Origin: Ampelocalamus luodianensis
Lineage: Eukaryota > Streptophyta > Magnoliopsida > Poales > Poaceae
Direction of reading: 5' to 3'
Assembly: GCA_036346255.1 (NCBI GenBank)
Contig: CM070622.1
Location: forward strand, 26,686,751 to 26,750,750
Length of the DNA stretch: 64,000 nt
The notes under the pieces were generated by a model, which worked only from the letters and a program-made list of their open reading frames with translations, was not told where the DNA came from and ran no database searches. This document shows, one piece after another, positions 21,914 to 33,520 of this stretch (the stretch's first letter is position 1; the number at the start of each line of letters is the position of its first letter). A program made the position numbers and the translations under genes.

Positions 21914-22165
21914 CGCCTCCCCCTCGCAAAAAAATATAGGGCTCCCCGGAGCCCTATCAAAAGAAGGTAGGGGGACGGCGCGCGGCTCTGCCTCCCCCAC
22001 GCAAAAAAATAGGGCTCCCCGGAGCCCTATCAAAAGAAGGTAGGGGGATGGTGCACGGCTCCGCCTCCCCCTCGCAAAAAAGAAAGAGTAGGGCTCCTCG
22101 GAGCCCTATCAAGAGAAGGTAGGGGGACGGCGCGCGGCTCCGCCTCCCCCTCGCAACAAAAAGAG
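21914..22165 (+). repeat. Minisatellite B, second part (three copies)
   Basis: Three further units with AGGGCTCC..GGAGCCCT centres near 21955, 22018 and 22101 match the downstream units of the first part. They prove that 18341-21913 is an insertion into one array of about eleven units. Confidence 0.85.
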
Positions 22166-22184
22166 AAATCCCTTTATTACAACA

Positions 22185-25100
22185 ATCAGGCTTTATTAAT
22201 CAAATGAAGGGTGAACAACACACAAGTTACAAGGGCTCAGCCCACAATCACAACAAACAATACAAGTAGCGCATAGTACAAGCTTACAACGGGGCCATGG
22301 CGCGGCTATGGGACGAAGTCCCATACCTCCGTACGCGTAGCCCATTCCAGTAGCTCCTCATCAGGCGCCGGCGCTATCAACCTCAAATATTCCCTCTGTG
22401 TCACCTCGTACTCATCCAGGACTCGGACGAGCTCGCTCAAAACAACCAGCGCGGAGGCGTGGGCTGCGACAAGCGACGAGAGGGTCGCATCGGCTCCAAC
22501 GCCCAATCGTCCGGTGCCTCAAAAACGCCCGTGTCTCCTCACACGCCTCGCCGCCTTAAGCTACGGACACGCTCGGCCGGCGCTTCGCCTTAACACCTCA
22601 CCGCGAGGAGCGGGGCCCGCCCGGCGGGCGCTTGAACAACCGGTGTTCACCCTGTACACACGAGGCCCAGGTTCAGGCAAGCAAGCCACAATCACATTCC
22701 AAGACATTTTTATTCAAAAGCGGAGGATCTTACACAAAAAGGGGTTCCCCTCCTAAAAACCGCCCCTTACAATGAGCAAAAGGGGAGCGGGAAAAGCAAA
22801 GAAAATCAAAGCAAACACCTACACTAATGACGACGGGCTAAAGAAAAAGATCTCATCAGGCAAGCGGAGGGTCACACCTTATCATGTTGGGTGAACCCCC
22901 GCTTGCTGGCCCCCGCATCCTCCGCCGATGTCCCCGTCGGGGCCTTCCCTTTCTCCCGCTGTGCCTGCACCGCCCGGAAGGACTCCGTCGCGTCATTATG
23001 GTCGCACGGGACCCAGTAGTCCTGCAGTAGGACCCTACCGGCCCTCCTTGTGCAATTCCGTGAAGCAACAACCTCGTCCGCGGTGGCCACCGCAACAGAG
23101 TGGGCGGCAAGGCCATCTATGTGGGTGCAACCAGCCTTATCGAGGAAGCGGTCGCGACCGTGCGCGCCGTGCAATGATCGCGTGCACGCGAGCGGTGGCG
23201 AGCACACCTCCGTGCCGAAGGCGCCAAGCGTTATGTCCATCTCGGTCGGACGGTGACACCTGCGTCGCGGCATGGCACCAGGCGAGATCGGCCCCTCAAT
23301 AACCTCAATGGCCTACCAAGCAACGAGCCCAGTGGAGGTCGAGAGCTCATGCTCTGTCCTGACCTCCTCTTCGAGCGCCGCTTTCTCGCCTCACAGGACA
23401 CTTGCTCCTCTAAGGCTTGCACCCTAAGGGCAAGAGAGTCGCGCTTGCCGCTGAGCACTTCATTCCGGGCGTGCTCATCCTCCAGCTGCTTCTGGATCTC
23501 GGTAAACCCGATGCGATGTCACCGTCAAGGGCCCACGACAACATTACGGTCTGCAAAAAAACGTGACCATTAACGAAGCCTCACGGGCAAAAAGAGGGAT
23601 CCCTCCGGAACCTGGGCTCACCTTGACGGCATTCACCTCGATACCCCGGAGCATGTCTGTCAGAGGCGCAGCGAAGTCGACCACTACCTCGCAAACCCGC
23701 GATGCACCCTCGCTGACCCGGAAGTCGGCATAGCACATCTGTCCCAAGTCCACAGTGCCACGCTCTCGGCTAGAGCAGGCTCCGACGAGCGTCACCCTGC
23801 GGAAGCAGCCGGAGCAGAGCCACCGTCACGGTTCCGTCCTCCCGCACGTCACTGTCCACTGCGAAACACAAACCATCAACAGCGTAAAAAAAAAGAAAAG
23901 GTGCCAAAGGGCCGGCGAGGGGGGATTTACCATGCGGCATCCGTGTTGTTGGCGGTATCTCCAGGTTGATATCATCATAGTGCTCGTAAACGTGCGACGG
24001 AGTGCGGTGCCGAAGGACTCGTCGGCACTGAGCCCCATCACGTCAAATGAGCCAACCGCCTGTCGCACTTGCGATGCGGTTCGCTCGACCAACACGGCGG
24101 ATGTCCCCATATTGAGCGGCGTGCGGATCGGGTGGCTAGCGTTAGAAGGCGGACCACGAGCTCATCGGTCAGAGGATCCACCGCGGGCCTCTTCGGCGAT
24201 CGCCCCATATCCTCACATCACGTGAGGCGCGCCCGGCGTCCGCGAGGTCCCGCGGCGCAGGGGGTTACAAAATTGGCGGTCCATCAACCTCAGCTGTGCG
24301 GGCACGTTTCTTCTTCTTAGCATCCGGTCTGGGGCGCTCGGAGAGGCGAACCGAGGCAACATACGCCCAATTCAGCCACCCCTCTCGCACAACCAGGCCA
24401 TGCCTCGAATGCTCCTCCCGTATGCGGACCCGTAGTACCTCCATTGTGTGGCTCGCTTTGGTGATGAGCACGGCTACAACAAAAAAAAACAAAAAAAATC
24501 AGCCCCATCAACACCTACACACATGAGGAGGCGCCGAGCCAAGGATCATACCCTCGCACCCCTTCACGCTAAGAGTTGGATGCTTAGACACCAGAGCGCC
24601 ACGCTCAACACTCCAATCCTTGGCCATGGGCGAATCTGAAAGCGCAGAACTCCTCCACCGGTCGCGCTTGCGAAGCACCTCGTCGCGTCGGAAGGATGCA
24701 TAGAGCCTCCTCCTTGGTAGTGAGTGCAATATCGGTGGCGATGGTACGTAATAACCACCCCGAGATGCAACCATCTTCAAATGCGGACGTGTGGTAAAAC
24801 CACCTCCACATCAAGCCATCTCCCAACGGTTCCGCTGCCGGGGCGAGCAAATACATCGACACCACGACTTTGGATGAAAGTGCGCGCGCAAAGTTCGTGT
24901 GTCGCCATGAGTCTTTATTCTTTTTGGTTGGCGGCGTCGTGCGGGAAAGCGAAACTCGGCCCTCGCGGCGCTCGGCGCTCGAAGCATCCATTCAAAAACC
25001 CCCAGCTTCACAATCGAGTTCACCATCAATTGTGCCAACTCCACACCATAAAGCTGGAGAACGACCTAACTAGGTCCACACGGGATCGAGCACGGCGTCG

Positions 25101-25420
25101 AAGAACACCGAAGGCGGCGCTTCATCTGCGCTCGAGGCGGCACCGTCTCCGTCCGAGAACGTGGACCTTCGCTAGACTCTCTAGCTTGCTCTCCTCGACA
25201 AGCGTTTGATGCCGACTCTGTCACGGTTGACTTCCCAAGATCGCTCGTATAGGACGCCTCCACGACCTCCTTAGTCGCCTCGTCATACCCAAAGCGCCTG
25301 GCGAGCAGCTGAACAACGAGGAAAGCAGGGCGCTAAAGAACGAGCTGGGGCGGGTGGCTACCATAGCCCTGCGAGCGACCACAAGCACCACATGTCGACC
25401 GTCGGTGACGCGCAGCACGA
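22185..25420 (-). pseudogene. Antisense gene block of the Tat element (putative gypsy-type transposon family)
   Basis: Minus-strand frames run from about 25418 down to 22306, opposite to pol. The clearest piece is 25044-24811 (HGVELAQLMVNSIVKLGVFEW-like start, then EFRFPARRRQPKRIK). Downstream pieces are in 24991-24605 (RWFYHTSAFEDG, ALTTKEEAL), 24492-24265 (REGWLNWAYVASVRLSERP, then a basic KKKKRAR tract), 23273-22872 and 22506-22306 (EVTQREYLRLIAPAPDEELLEWAT). The first resembles the plant family that Pfam calls a putative gypsy-type transposon (Transposase_28), from memory. Frames change repeatedly, so either introns or decay separate them. AT-rich stretches at 22170-22300 and 22680-22860 look like 3' ends of minus-strand transcripts. 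An antisense gene here is a known Tat trait; its function is not known to me. Confidence 0.55.
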
Positions 25421-25689
25421 GGCGGCGGTGCGAGCTACAACGCCATTACGGCGCCGCGCGCCTAGCGTCATTACAACACCGGCACCTTATCGTCATTATG
25501 GCGCGCGGCGGTGCTAAGCGCCATCCGACGCACTACATACGAGCCATTAAGGCGCACGCCGCTAGGAATGGCCAAGCAAGCGTGGTCCGCGAGCGGAGAT
25601 CCTCCACAAGCAACATCCTTCGCCACGCGGCGGAGGGCGGTGCACTGGACCCTCGGGGAACGATGCGATTTAGCGTGGCGGCGGGACCT

Positions 25690-26247
25690 CGACCTCGACC
25701 TCGAGGGCTTGTCGTGAGGCGTCCCCATCGCCCCTACGACCGGAGAAGCTGGATTCCCGGAGGCCTCCTAGAGGCCTGCCGACGGGTCCCGAAGACCCTC
25801 TGGAGGCTCTCGAAGACCCTGCAGGAGTAGTCTGAAGACCCTCGGAGTAGTCACGAAGACCCTCGAGAGGTTCACGAAGACCCTCAGAAGATAACCCCAA
25901 GAGGCTGTGAAGGACCTTAAGGGTCATCTTTCTTGGAGGGTACAAGAGCAACGAGCGGTGGACCGGGTGCACTCCCGGATAGGCTATGTCGGGAAGACAC
26001 ACCGTGCACGGAGGCTACATGTAGTGTGCATAAAAGCCCTGCAGCCCCTATGTTCTGATTCTTTCCTAGAGATACAAATGTAAATTTAGGCGCCCCATAG
26101 GGAGGCTATAAATAGCCCCTCCACCATGTAACAGAGGAGGACTTTCTTTGGGTAATACATATCCATAACAACGAGGCCTTTGGAGGACCCTCCGATCTTT
26201 CAAACACCGAGGTCCCTCTTTCTCTTGTCTAGTCTTCTCACTCGACA
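25690..26247 (+). repeat. Tentative 3' LTR of the Tat element
   Basis: A CGAAGACCCT motif repeats five times (about 25794, 25815, 25831, 25853, 25875), followed by a TATA box (26105-26113) and a C/T-rich leader ending near ACTCGACA. There is no second copy in the window to define its ends, so both boundaries are guesses. Confidence 0.45.
26105..26113 (+). promoter_or_regulatory. TATA box of tentative Tat LTR
   Basis: CTATAAATA within GGAGGCTATAAATAGCCCC, about 70 bp after a GC-rich U3-like stretch. Confidence 0.5.
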
Positions 26248-26868
26248 AAGATTTAAATTCAAACTTTGAGCTCTAAATAATACTTTACTAATCTGTCAAC
26301 ATATCTCAAAAACAATAGACAACAGTATATACTTTCGGCCAACAGGAGATAAAAAATGATCACTAACAGTACTCCAGTCAACCAACAGAACTTGATAACT
26401 CACAGACTTACAGTGCAAAAGGAACACAAATTCACAAGTTCAGCAATAATGCCAATTGGCTAACAGAAGAGTAAGCAAACTGAATTGCCAGAGATCACAA
26501 AACCAGATGGTTCAATTCAACCAAGCATACCTGAAAGTAACAGGCTGGTAAACAGAAGATCAAAGTGGCAGCAGTAAGCAACACATAGAGCTCAAATATG
26601 AACTAATTATCAACTCAATTTCAGTATATGACCATTATCATCACTGAGCATTAAACCTAAGCCCACAACATCACTTTGCAATATATTACAGTAGGAGTAT
26701 CAAAATAATTACTCACAGTATGAAACTCTGACTAGAACATCACATATGCAAAGTGATAATCAAAATGGAATATAGTGATAGCCACAGAGCCGAAGGCACT
26801 CAAAGCCAACGAGAAGAACAAGGCAAGGCATGCCAAATGGCGATGTCTTAGAAAACCAATTGTGTCAC
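26248..26868. other. Unassigned AT-rich island
   Basis: No transposon motif or convincing exon is seen. Read on the minus strand it is T-rich and intron- or UTR-like. It is bounded on the right by the start of an LTR at 26869. Confidence 0.35.
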
Positions 26869-29800
26869 TGTAACATCCCAATTTTCTGAGCTTTAAAAAT
26901 CCTTTAACAGTTAGTAGCGAGAAAACTCATCATTTGATTTTATTTGAATTTATTTTAAAAGCTTAAACATGGACTTTAGTATCAGAACAATTTAATATGA
27001 TTAAAGTCAACCTGAACAATTGTCAAAACTATTTTATTTGGACTCTATGTGCTCAGATATATTTTCTAGATTTTTCTAGAAGTTTTACGAGTTCATTGGT
27101 TATTTTCTATTGCTTATTTGAATTTACATTTATTTTCTAAAATAGAAAACCTATTATTAATCTCGAAATCCTCTTGGGCCCGACCGCATGCGTGAACCGG
27201 CCGCGCGTGCCGCTTTCAGCGGCAGTGGTCCCGCGATCGGCCTCTCTCTTCTCTCTCGTGCGCTCGGATCCATTCCCGACCATTGGATGCATTTTCAGCG
27301 ACTTGATGAAGCTCGTGCATTGAGAGGTCCAAGCGTTCAAATCGGCATGGGCGTTCGATCAAGGTGAGCGGTCGGATGTGGCTAAGTCGTTGGTGGTCGA
27401 GCGTTCCTTTCGTTTTGGACCCTCCGATTAAGATCGGCGGTCGAGATATTTTGGAGTCGTTCGCGCCGCGCCGTGCTGCCGCCAAAGTGGACCCCCACCG
27501 CCGTCTCCACTGTTTTCTTCTCTGACGAGACGCTCGAGTCTGCCGCCTTTCGAAATTCAAACGTGCCACTCCTGTCCTTCCTAGATTTCCATGTGCATGC
27601 GCATAACGTCCCGCAACTACCACCGCCTCAACCCCACGACCCCCTCGTCCCCGCGGCCGGTACGCGCACGTTTGCCACCACCTCGCCGCCAAACCCACGA
27701 TCTTATCCCGCCGCTTGGGTGCACCCCGACCCTTATAAAAGGCAGCCTCAGGTGCCTCATTCTCACCGCCGCTCTAGAGCTCTAGCGCCGCCGTAATCCA
27801 AGCTTTAGGGTTGTCGCCGCCGTGGAGCTTTTCTTCGATTGCGCCATTGCCGTCGCCGCCGCGTCGTCGTTGGACACACCGCCGGGTCCACCGTCTCAAC
27901 CTCTAGCTCCAAAGCCCCTTCGCATTGCCGGAGCACCACCGGAGCTCCCGTCCGACAAAGCAGAAGGTCTCGCCGCCTCAAGCTGCTTGGCGGCCACCGC
28001 CGTTCACCTCAACCACGGAAGTGCACCAATAGGTTCACATTAGTGCCCTCTACACTCGGTACCACCCACCTCATCGAGCGCCGTTCGTCGTGCCCTTAGT
28101 TCCCGCCTGCGCGTTGCGTCATCCATGTCGTCGTCGGCTCGACCTGCGTCGTATGTGGTGGCGATGTCGGCGCCCTCGCATGCGCCATGTGTGTGCAGCG
28201 TGGCGATCCACGCCTAGATCCGAGGCTCGGTAGACCTAGTCTACCGTGAGCCGTGATACTGATAAGTGGGTCCCACATGTCAGTCAATTCTTTTATTCCC
28301 GAAATTCTTTGCTGACATCATCCTTGCGCATTAACCTGATTTTTCTTTTAAGAAATAATTCAAATTAATCTGTTAATTCAGTTTTTAGGGTTTTCTTTTA
28401 GATTCAAACTTCCAAAGCCCATATCTGTTGCATCCGAACTTCGATTGAGCCCATTCAAATTCCTAAATTCGTCTAAATTCGAGATCTATTAATCTGATAT
28501 TTTTATTTAATTTTTGGAGTTTGTTTTTGCCTCTATTATTTATTTGTTTTGTTTATTTGCTTGTTTGCGAGTAGCGTCAATACTTCAGGGAACTTTGTTG
28601 AAGGAAAAGCACCTCAAGGCCAAGACCAACACCTAGACCTTTTCAGGAAAGTTATACCTTTGATTATCTTGAACCAGTTTTCAAAGTACTTTAATTCAAA
28701 TTATTGTATTTACTTTAATTACTTATTTAAATGCTTTTGGGTATAGTTATTATCAATTTGTTATATCCACTTTGTCTTTGTATGCCATAATCTTTGTCAC
28801 CTAATTTGGGTTTATTAATTAGTTGGTATTATTATAGCACCAGCGTGGGTTGGTTAGATCACTGAGTAGTGTTGCTTAGCCATGATCCCAGTCACATATA
28901 TAATTTGAGTTGCGATTATAAATTGACTAAGTGACTTTGGAATTTTGTGTAAAACTATGTGCTATGTGTTATTACTTTGTGATAGCATGTGTTGCACTAA
29001 AACCAAAGGGTGGTAAAAGATTTAGACTCAGACAAGTGGTGGATACTAAGTGATTTCGTGGACTTCGTGAATGGGAATGATAATCTTTGTGGCATAGTTA
29101 GAAAATGGAAGTCTTACCTTGGTCAATTAAGGACTTAACTTTGTGCGCCATTGAGCCAGGCCTTCTTGTCGACCACATGCACGATGTTGAGGTTGATAGA
29201 TTAGGCTTTGTGAAAGGATGGAGTGTGGACTACAGGTAGTACACATTCATGAAGCGAGTTCAGTCTTGAGTCAGACGATGTGTGTCGGACTAGCTTTCTT
29301 TAATGGGTTGAGTGCAGCGGTAAAGCACCTTTGAGAATGTCAATATTTGAGGCGAAGTTTCTGGCTGTTTTGTTATGATTAGTGCTAGCTACACTAGTTT
29401 GTATCGTGTAGGTAAAGTGTACAAACTCTGCAGTGTTAATTTAATCTATTCAAATAGCGCGTTCACCGTCATGGACAATGCTCGGGATTTCACACAAGGG
29501 TAGATTTTCATAAAACATTTGGGATGAGTGTGTGACCCAAGTCATATGGCTATGTGAATTAATCGATTAGCTTTGTATCTTTGTGAAAATAAGCATTAAA
29601 TTATTTATTGTCTATTTGTTTTGAGTTACATTTCAATCTATTATTTTATTCAATTGCAAACGTTGCATTTCTGCAAAATAACCACAGAAGCCATTCCTTT
29701 GGAATAAGCCATTATCTATAAATTGCATTCTGTTGTATGACTTGTGAAGTGCGGTTGTGTACTCATGCTTGTTGTAAAACTTGCGTCCAAACCTCGAGAA

Positions 29801-30035
29801 GAGGAGGAGTCTTCGCTTTGCTTTGAGGAGGTTAGTCAAAGGTTCTTGTCGTTGAGGTCTGGATCGATTGGTTGCATGTAGTAATTAATGGGATTTTATT
29901 TGAGTCATTTACATTTAGCTATCACTTATTCTCTGGTTAGCCTGTGTGGCTCATTAAGTTGTAAACTCGACAATAAGGTCAAAACCCTTATTTGTTATTA
30001 AATTAATCGTTTACTTTATCAATCGCTTGTGTGGA
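26869..30035 (+). mobile_element. Truncated long gypsy LTR, RIRE3/RIRE8-like
   Basis: It starts TGTAACATCCCAATTTT, preceded by GTCAC (26864-26868), and has the same architecture as the solo LTR at 18341: AT-rich start, TATA box at 27732-27742 (CTTATAAAAGG), GC/C-rich leader, then AT-rich sequence. Sequence matching the solo LTR's end is missing: the LTR is cut off where the SIRE-like element starts at about 30036. The expected continuation is not found after that element at 41710. Frames within 27216-28099 are shadows of GC-rich leader sequence. Confidence 0.6.
27732..27742 (+). promoter_or_regulatory. TATA box of truncated LTR
   Basis: CTTATAAAAGG is followed by a C-rich leader with CACCGCCGCTC. 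It sits at a place comparable to the TATA box at 19078 in the solo LTR. Confidence 0.5.
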
Positions 30036-32016
30036 TCGAGAGACCATGTGGAGGTCATCCCATGTGTGTGTGAGTAATTGACATTGGTTTAGGAGTCAGT
30101 CGTTCGTGGTGCAATCGGACTCGATCTAAGTCGAGTTTGTTTTGGGTGGTTGGTCGAGTCGTTGCGTGGCGCAATCGGACTCGGTCGGATGTGGTCAAAC
30201 TTGGTCGTGCGGGATTAGGTTGCATATTCGCATTGTTCGACAGTTTGGACTTCGACATGGTAAGTGTGATGGTAGTTACGCTTTCATGTATCGGCGGTGC
30301 TATGTGATGTGGTTCTTGTCGTGTGTGGCGCGGACATCGGGTGAAGTCGTGGCGAGACACGGTGGACCGGACTAGCGCGGTGGCGCTTGAGTCGAGCGGT
30401 CGGGATGTGTCGAAGGCGGCGTGAACTCGAGGTGGTTGCGGCGTCTGAGACAAGGAGGCGCGGAAGCTTCTGGAAGAACATCGGGTGAAGTCGTGGCGAT
30501 GTGTCAAGACACGGCGTGAACTCGAGGTGGTTCGGACTAAGCGCGGTGGCGAGGTCGAAGCGGTCGGGATGTGTCGGAGGCGGCGTGGACTCGAGTGGTT
30601 GCGAGCGTCGCGAACAAGGAGCGAGAAGCTTCGAAAGGTGCGGGGAGCGGCGGGAATTTCGCAAAGTTGCACATGCGGGGCGAGCCGGTGGACTTAGCGG
30701 GCGTAACGGGGTGGAGACCCGTTAGCCATGAGCTATAAATAGGTTGGAGGGCTGCAAGCCCCATGAACATTTCAAGGGATTTTAGGGTTTCCTTTAGTCA
30801 AAAGAGCTGTAGAGTGCTTTGGCTTGAGCTTTAGTGGTTGAGAGTTGTTGGGAGAGGCGAGTTGTGTTCCCCTGTGTCCCCTTCGTTGGTCTCTTGAGAG
30901 ATCGTATCATCTCCTCTCAAGCTTGTATGGGTTGTGTTCTTGAGTTGGAGAGGAGAGATTGGTTTGTGAGCTTGTAATCTTCCCTGTTCGAATGTCCATG
31001 CGTATGGGGATGTATCTCTTTGTATTTCTCTCTTGATTCAATGAATGGAAATCGAAGTTTTCCTCTGTTCTTGCTCTCTGTTCTCTCTGTTCTTCGTTCT
31101 CCCTTTTGGGTTGATTCTTGAGATTTCGTGTTGGGAGCTTTGCTTGATTTCCTTTCTTGATCTAGCTTGCTTTGTGACATGTGGGAACACATCTAGGATC
31201 TTCTTGATCATCAATCACCCACGAGCAAGTCTTTAGATCATATTTTGATTTTTGACTTCGGTTTTGGAGCACCTTTCGTTCAAACTGAAAAGATAGGAAC
31301 TTTGGCAAGGATCTTGACGATCGTTGCATGGAATAGGTTCTGACATCTTTGAGAAGGTGTGTGTCAAGTTTCGTGAAGTTTGGAGTTGTGGAGCAAAAGT
31401 TAGATCTTTTTTCGATCTTGAAATCGTCTGAAATTCAGTTTCTTGTCTTTGATTTTCTTGTAACTCACAGTACTATTAGTTTGAGTTCTTGCTACAGTCT
31501 GTAGCATCAGTACCGAGTTCTTGCTCGATCTTTGTAGCATCAGTAGCAGTCTTGTAGCATCGATTACTATTCATTCGAGCTCTATTCTTTTATCGAGTCT
31601 TGTGTACGAGTGCTATGCATTTCAGTGCTAGGCTGCGAGTACTGTAGCACGACACTGTAGCTACGAGTACTGTAGCATCGAGTACTATTTATTTCAAGTT
31701 CTTGCTACGAGTACTGTAGCAAGACACTGTAGCTTTCAGTACTACTCTTTCGACCTTGCTCATTTTTAAGTACAAGCTACGAGTCGTTCATCGACCACTG
31801 TACTTTCGAGTCATTATTCATCGAGTTGTCTTCTTGTGTTTGTGGTCATTTCTTTTGGGGTTTTGATTGGATTCAATACAAGTCTTCCCCGTGCTTGATT
31901 GATTGATCTTCATAGTTTTCATAGCTATTGGAGTGATATTCGTATTGAATTTGATTTGAAGACAAAAAGAGTTTGTGCTCCTATTCACCCCCTCTAGTCG
32001 CCATTTCGGTCCAACA
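30036..32016 (+). repeat. 5' LTR of SIRE-like element
   Basis: It is collinear with 39725-41709 and ends GGTCCAACA. U3 contains two imperfect copies of a roughly 145-bp unit (about 30330-30475 and 30478-30640). A TATA box lies at 30732-30743. The U5 end carries an array of GAGTACTGTAGCA-like motifs (about 31470-31800). Confidence 0.82.
30732..30743 (+). promoter_or_regulatory. TATA box, SIRE-like 5' LTR
   Basis: GCTATAAATAGG, repeated at 40512-40523 in the other LTR. Confidence 0.6.
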
Positions 32017-32018
32017 AT

Positions 32019-32031
32019 TGGTATCGAGCGG
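32019..32031 (+). promoter_or_regulatory. Primer binding site with one base missing
   Basis: TGGTATCGAGCGG starts two bases after the LTR end. The usual copia site reads TGGTATCAGAGC, so one A is missing. The same reduced form occurs at 49363. Confidence 0.65.
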
Positions 32032-32071
32032 TTAGCTCTAATCAATAGATCTTAACTTGATCTCAAGAGCC

Positions 32072-33520
32072 ATGGCGACGGACAAGTGCTTGACCAAGCC
32101 GCCCGTTTTCGATGGCATCGATTACCTACGGAAGAGCGAATGGAGACATACATCCAGGCCCGGGGTATGCCATCGGCGGAAGGTCAAATGCGATTCGTTG
32201 TTCCTGCCGGCGAGAACATCAATCGCCGGAACATGGTTGATGTTGAGGCGAATGCAAAGGCAAGGAACATCATCATCCGTGGTTTGAGTCGTAGCGAGTT
32301 TGATCGCATATCTCACTGTCGTCCGCCTCGACATGCAGGTGACCCTCGGCGCATACCATGAGGGCACCACCCGATCAAGACGGTTCGGCAGGATCGGTTC
32401 AAGCGCGAATACAACAAATTCGAGATGCTTGCTTGGTGAGTCCACGGACGAGTGCTTTCGCGATTTCACAAAATCTTGAGCAACCTCGGCGGTCGGTCTC
32501 ACATACCCGACTCGGACAACGCTCGTCGGATGCTCGGGCGCTTGATTTGCGTGTTTGGGAGATGAAAGTGACCACCATCAGGACACGACAGACCTCTCGA
32601 CCTTGACTCTTGACCTTGTTGTACTCGTGCCTCAAGACTCACGAGATTAGCGTTGTCTCGTGAAGTCGAAGTCACGATCGATGGCTTTGGTCAGCGATCC
32701 TCGTTGGCTTACGGTTCCTCTTCTTGATTCTCTTTGCGGATTCTCCTTGCTGCTCTCGCGACATAGCGTGATCGAGTTAGGCGGCTTGCGGATGAGCGGT
32801 GGCCCTCTTGCTCGAAGATTCTCCCATGCTTACAAGGAGGAGGGATAGAAAGAGAGGAGGACCGGTGATTTGCTTCGAGTGTGGTGGCCCCAACCACATT
32901 CGGGCAACCGCCCCAAGCCGGAAAAGGCAAGAACGACTACTGCAGTTCGGGCAAGAACACCGCAACAAGAAGCCTCCGGCTCCTACACAAGGCAAGAAGA
33001 AGTTCCGCAACTTTGGCAAAGCCAAGAAGCTCTTCCACGCGTCCTCACCGCAGCCGGCGACCTCGACCTCGGCGAGGTGGAAGGATGGAGCGGCGGCAGC
33101 GGACGGGTGACCAAGAGCCCAAGGATGGTGGCAGCGACTTCTCCAAGATGTGCTTCATGGCCCTCGGGGCGGCGACGACGAGCAGTGTACTCAGACTCGG
33201 ACGAGGTATGCCCCACCTCGACCAGCTCAATCATGCTTTTCTTAAGCTAGGTGGTTTTCATGCTAGAGCTAGGGCTAGGTGTACTGAGTTAGAGAAGGAA
33301 GTAGATAGACTATCACGGGAGCTTACCTCACTTACATCTGCTCCCTCCCGTGATAATTGTGATACATGCTGTGCTCTATTGGGTGACATGGAGAAACTAA
33401 GGACCTCGCATGATAGTGTGTCCTCCGAACTTGATATTGTTAAGGTGAAGAATGTTAGTGCCTTGCTCGAGTTAGAGTTGAGTAGGATGGCATTACCCTA
33501 CTTACTACGATGAGACTACT
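32072..33520 (+). pseudogene. SIRE-like gag, heavily frameshifted
   Basis: The start is ATG at 32072 (MATDKCLTKPP, then VFDG in the same frame). The frame changes within 40 codons and continues as ERMETYIQARGMPSAEG. A zinc knuckle, CFECGGPNHIRAT, is encoded near 32871-32910, with Ala where the last Cys would follow. A coiled-coil region (LEKEVDRLSRELTSL) lies near 33290-33330. At least four frame changes are needed to follow it. Confidence 0.65.

Larger units (their letters stand above)
13505..26247 (+). mobile_element. 5'-truncated Tat-lineage Ty3/gypsy retrotransposon with nested insertion
   Basis: Domain order is protease, RT, RNase H, a second (archaeal-type) RNase H, integrase, tandem repeats, an antisense gene block, and a tentative 3' LTR. 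Dual RNase H, 3' tandem repeats and antisense ORFs are known traits of the Tat/Ogre lineage (Grande, RIRE2/Retrosat2 in grasses). Gag and the 5' LTR are missing; recognisable sequence starts inside protease at about 13505, close to WAK upstream sequence. A solo LTR (18341-21913) is inserted in it. The right boundary is approximate. Confidence 0.7.

Noticed and set aside
26248..26868. Possible exon of a host gene
   Set aside because: The T-rich minus strand looks intron- or UTR-like, but no open frame bounded by good splice sites was found.
27216..28099. Open frames up to 160 codons in the truncated LTR
   Set aside because: They cover the promoter and leader of the LTR and have the same composition-driven character.
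30055..30672. 205-codon minus-strand frame
   Set aside because: It is antisense to the tandem U3 repeats of the SIRE-like LTR; the matching frame in the other LTR is different because the repeats changed.
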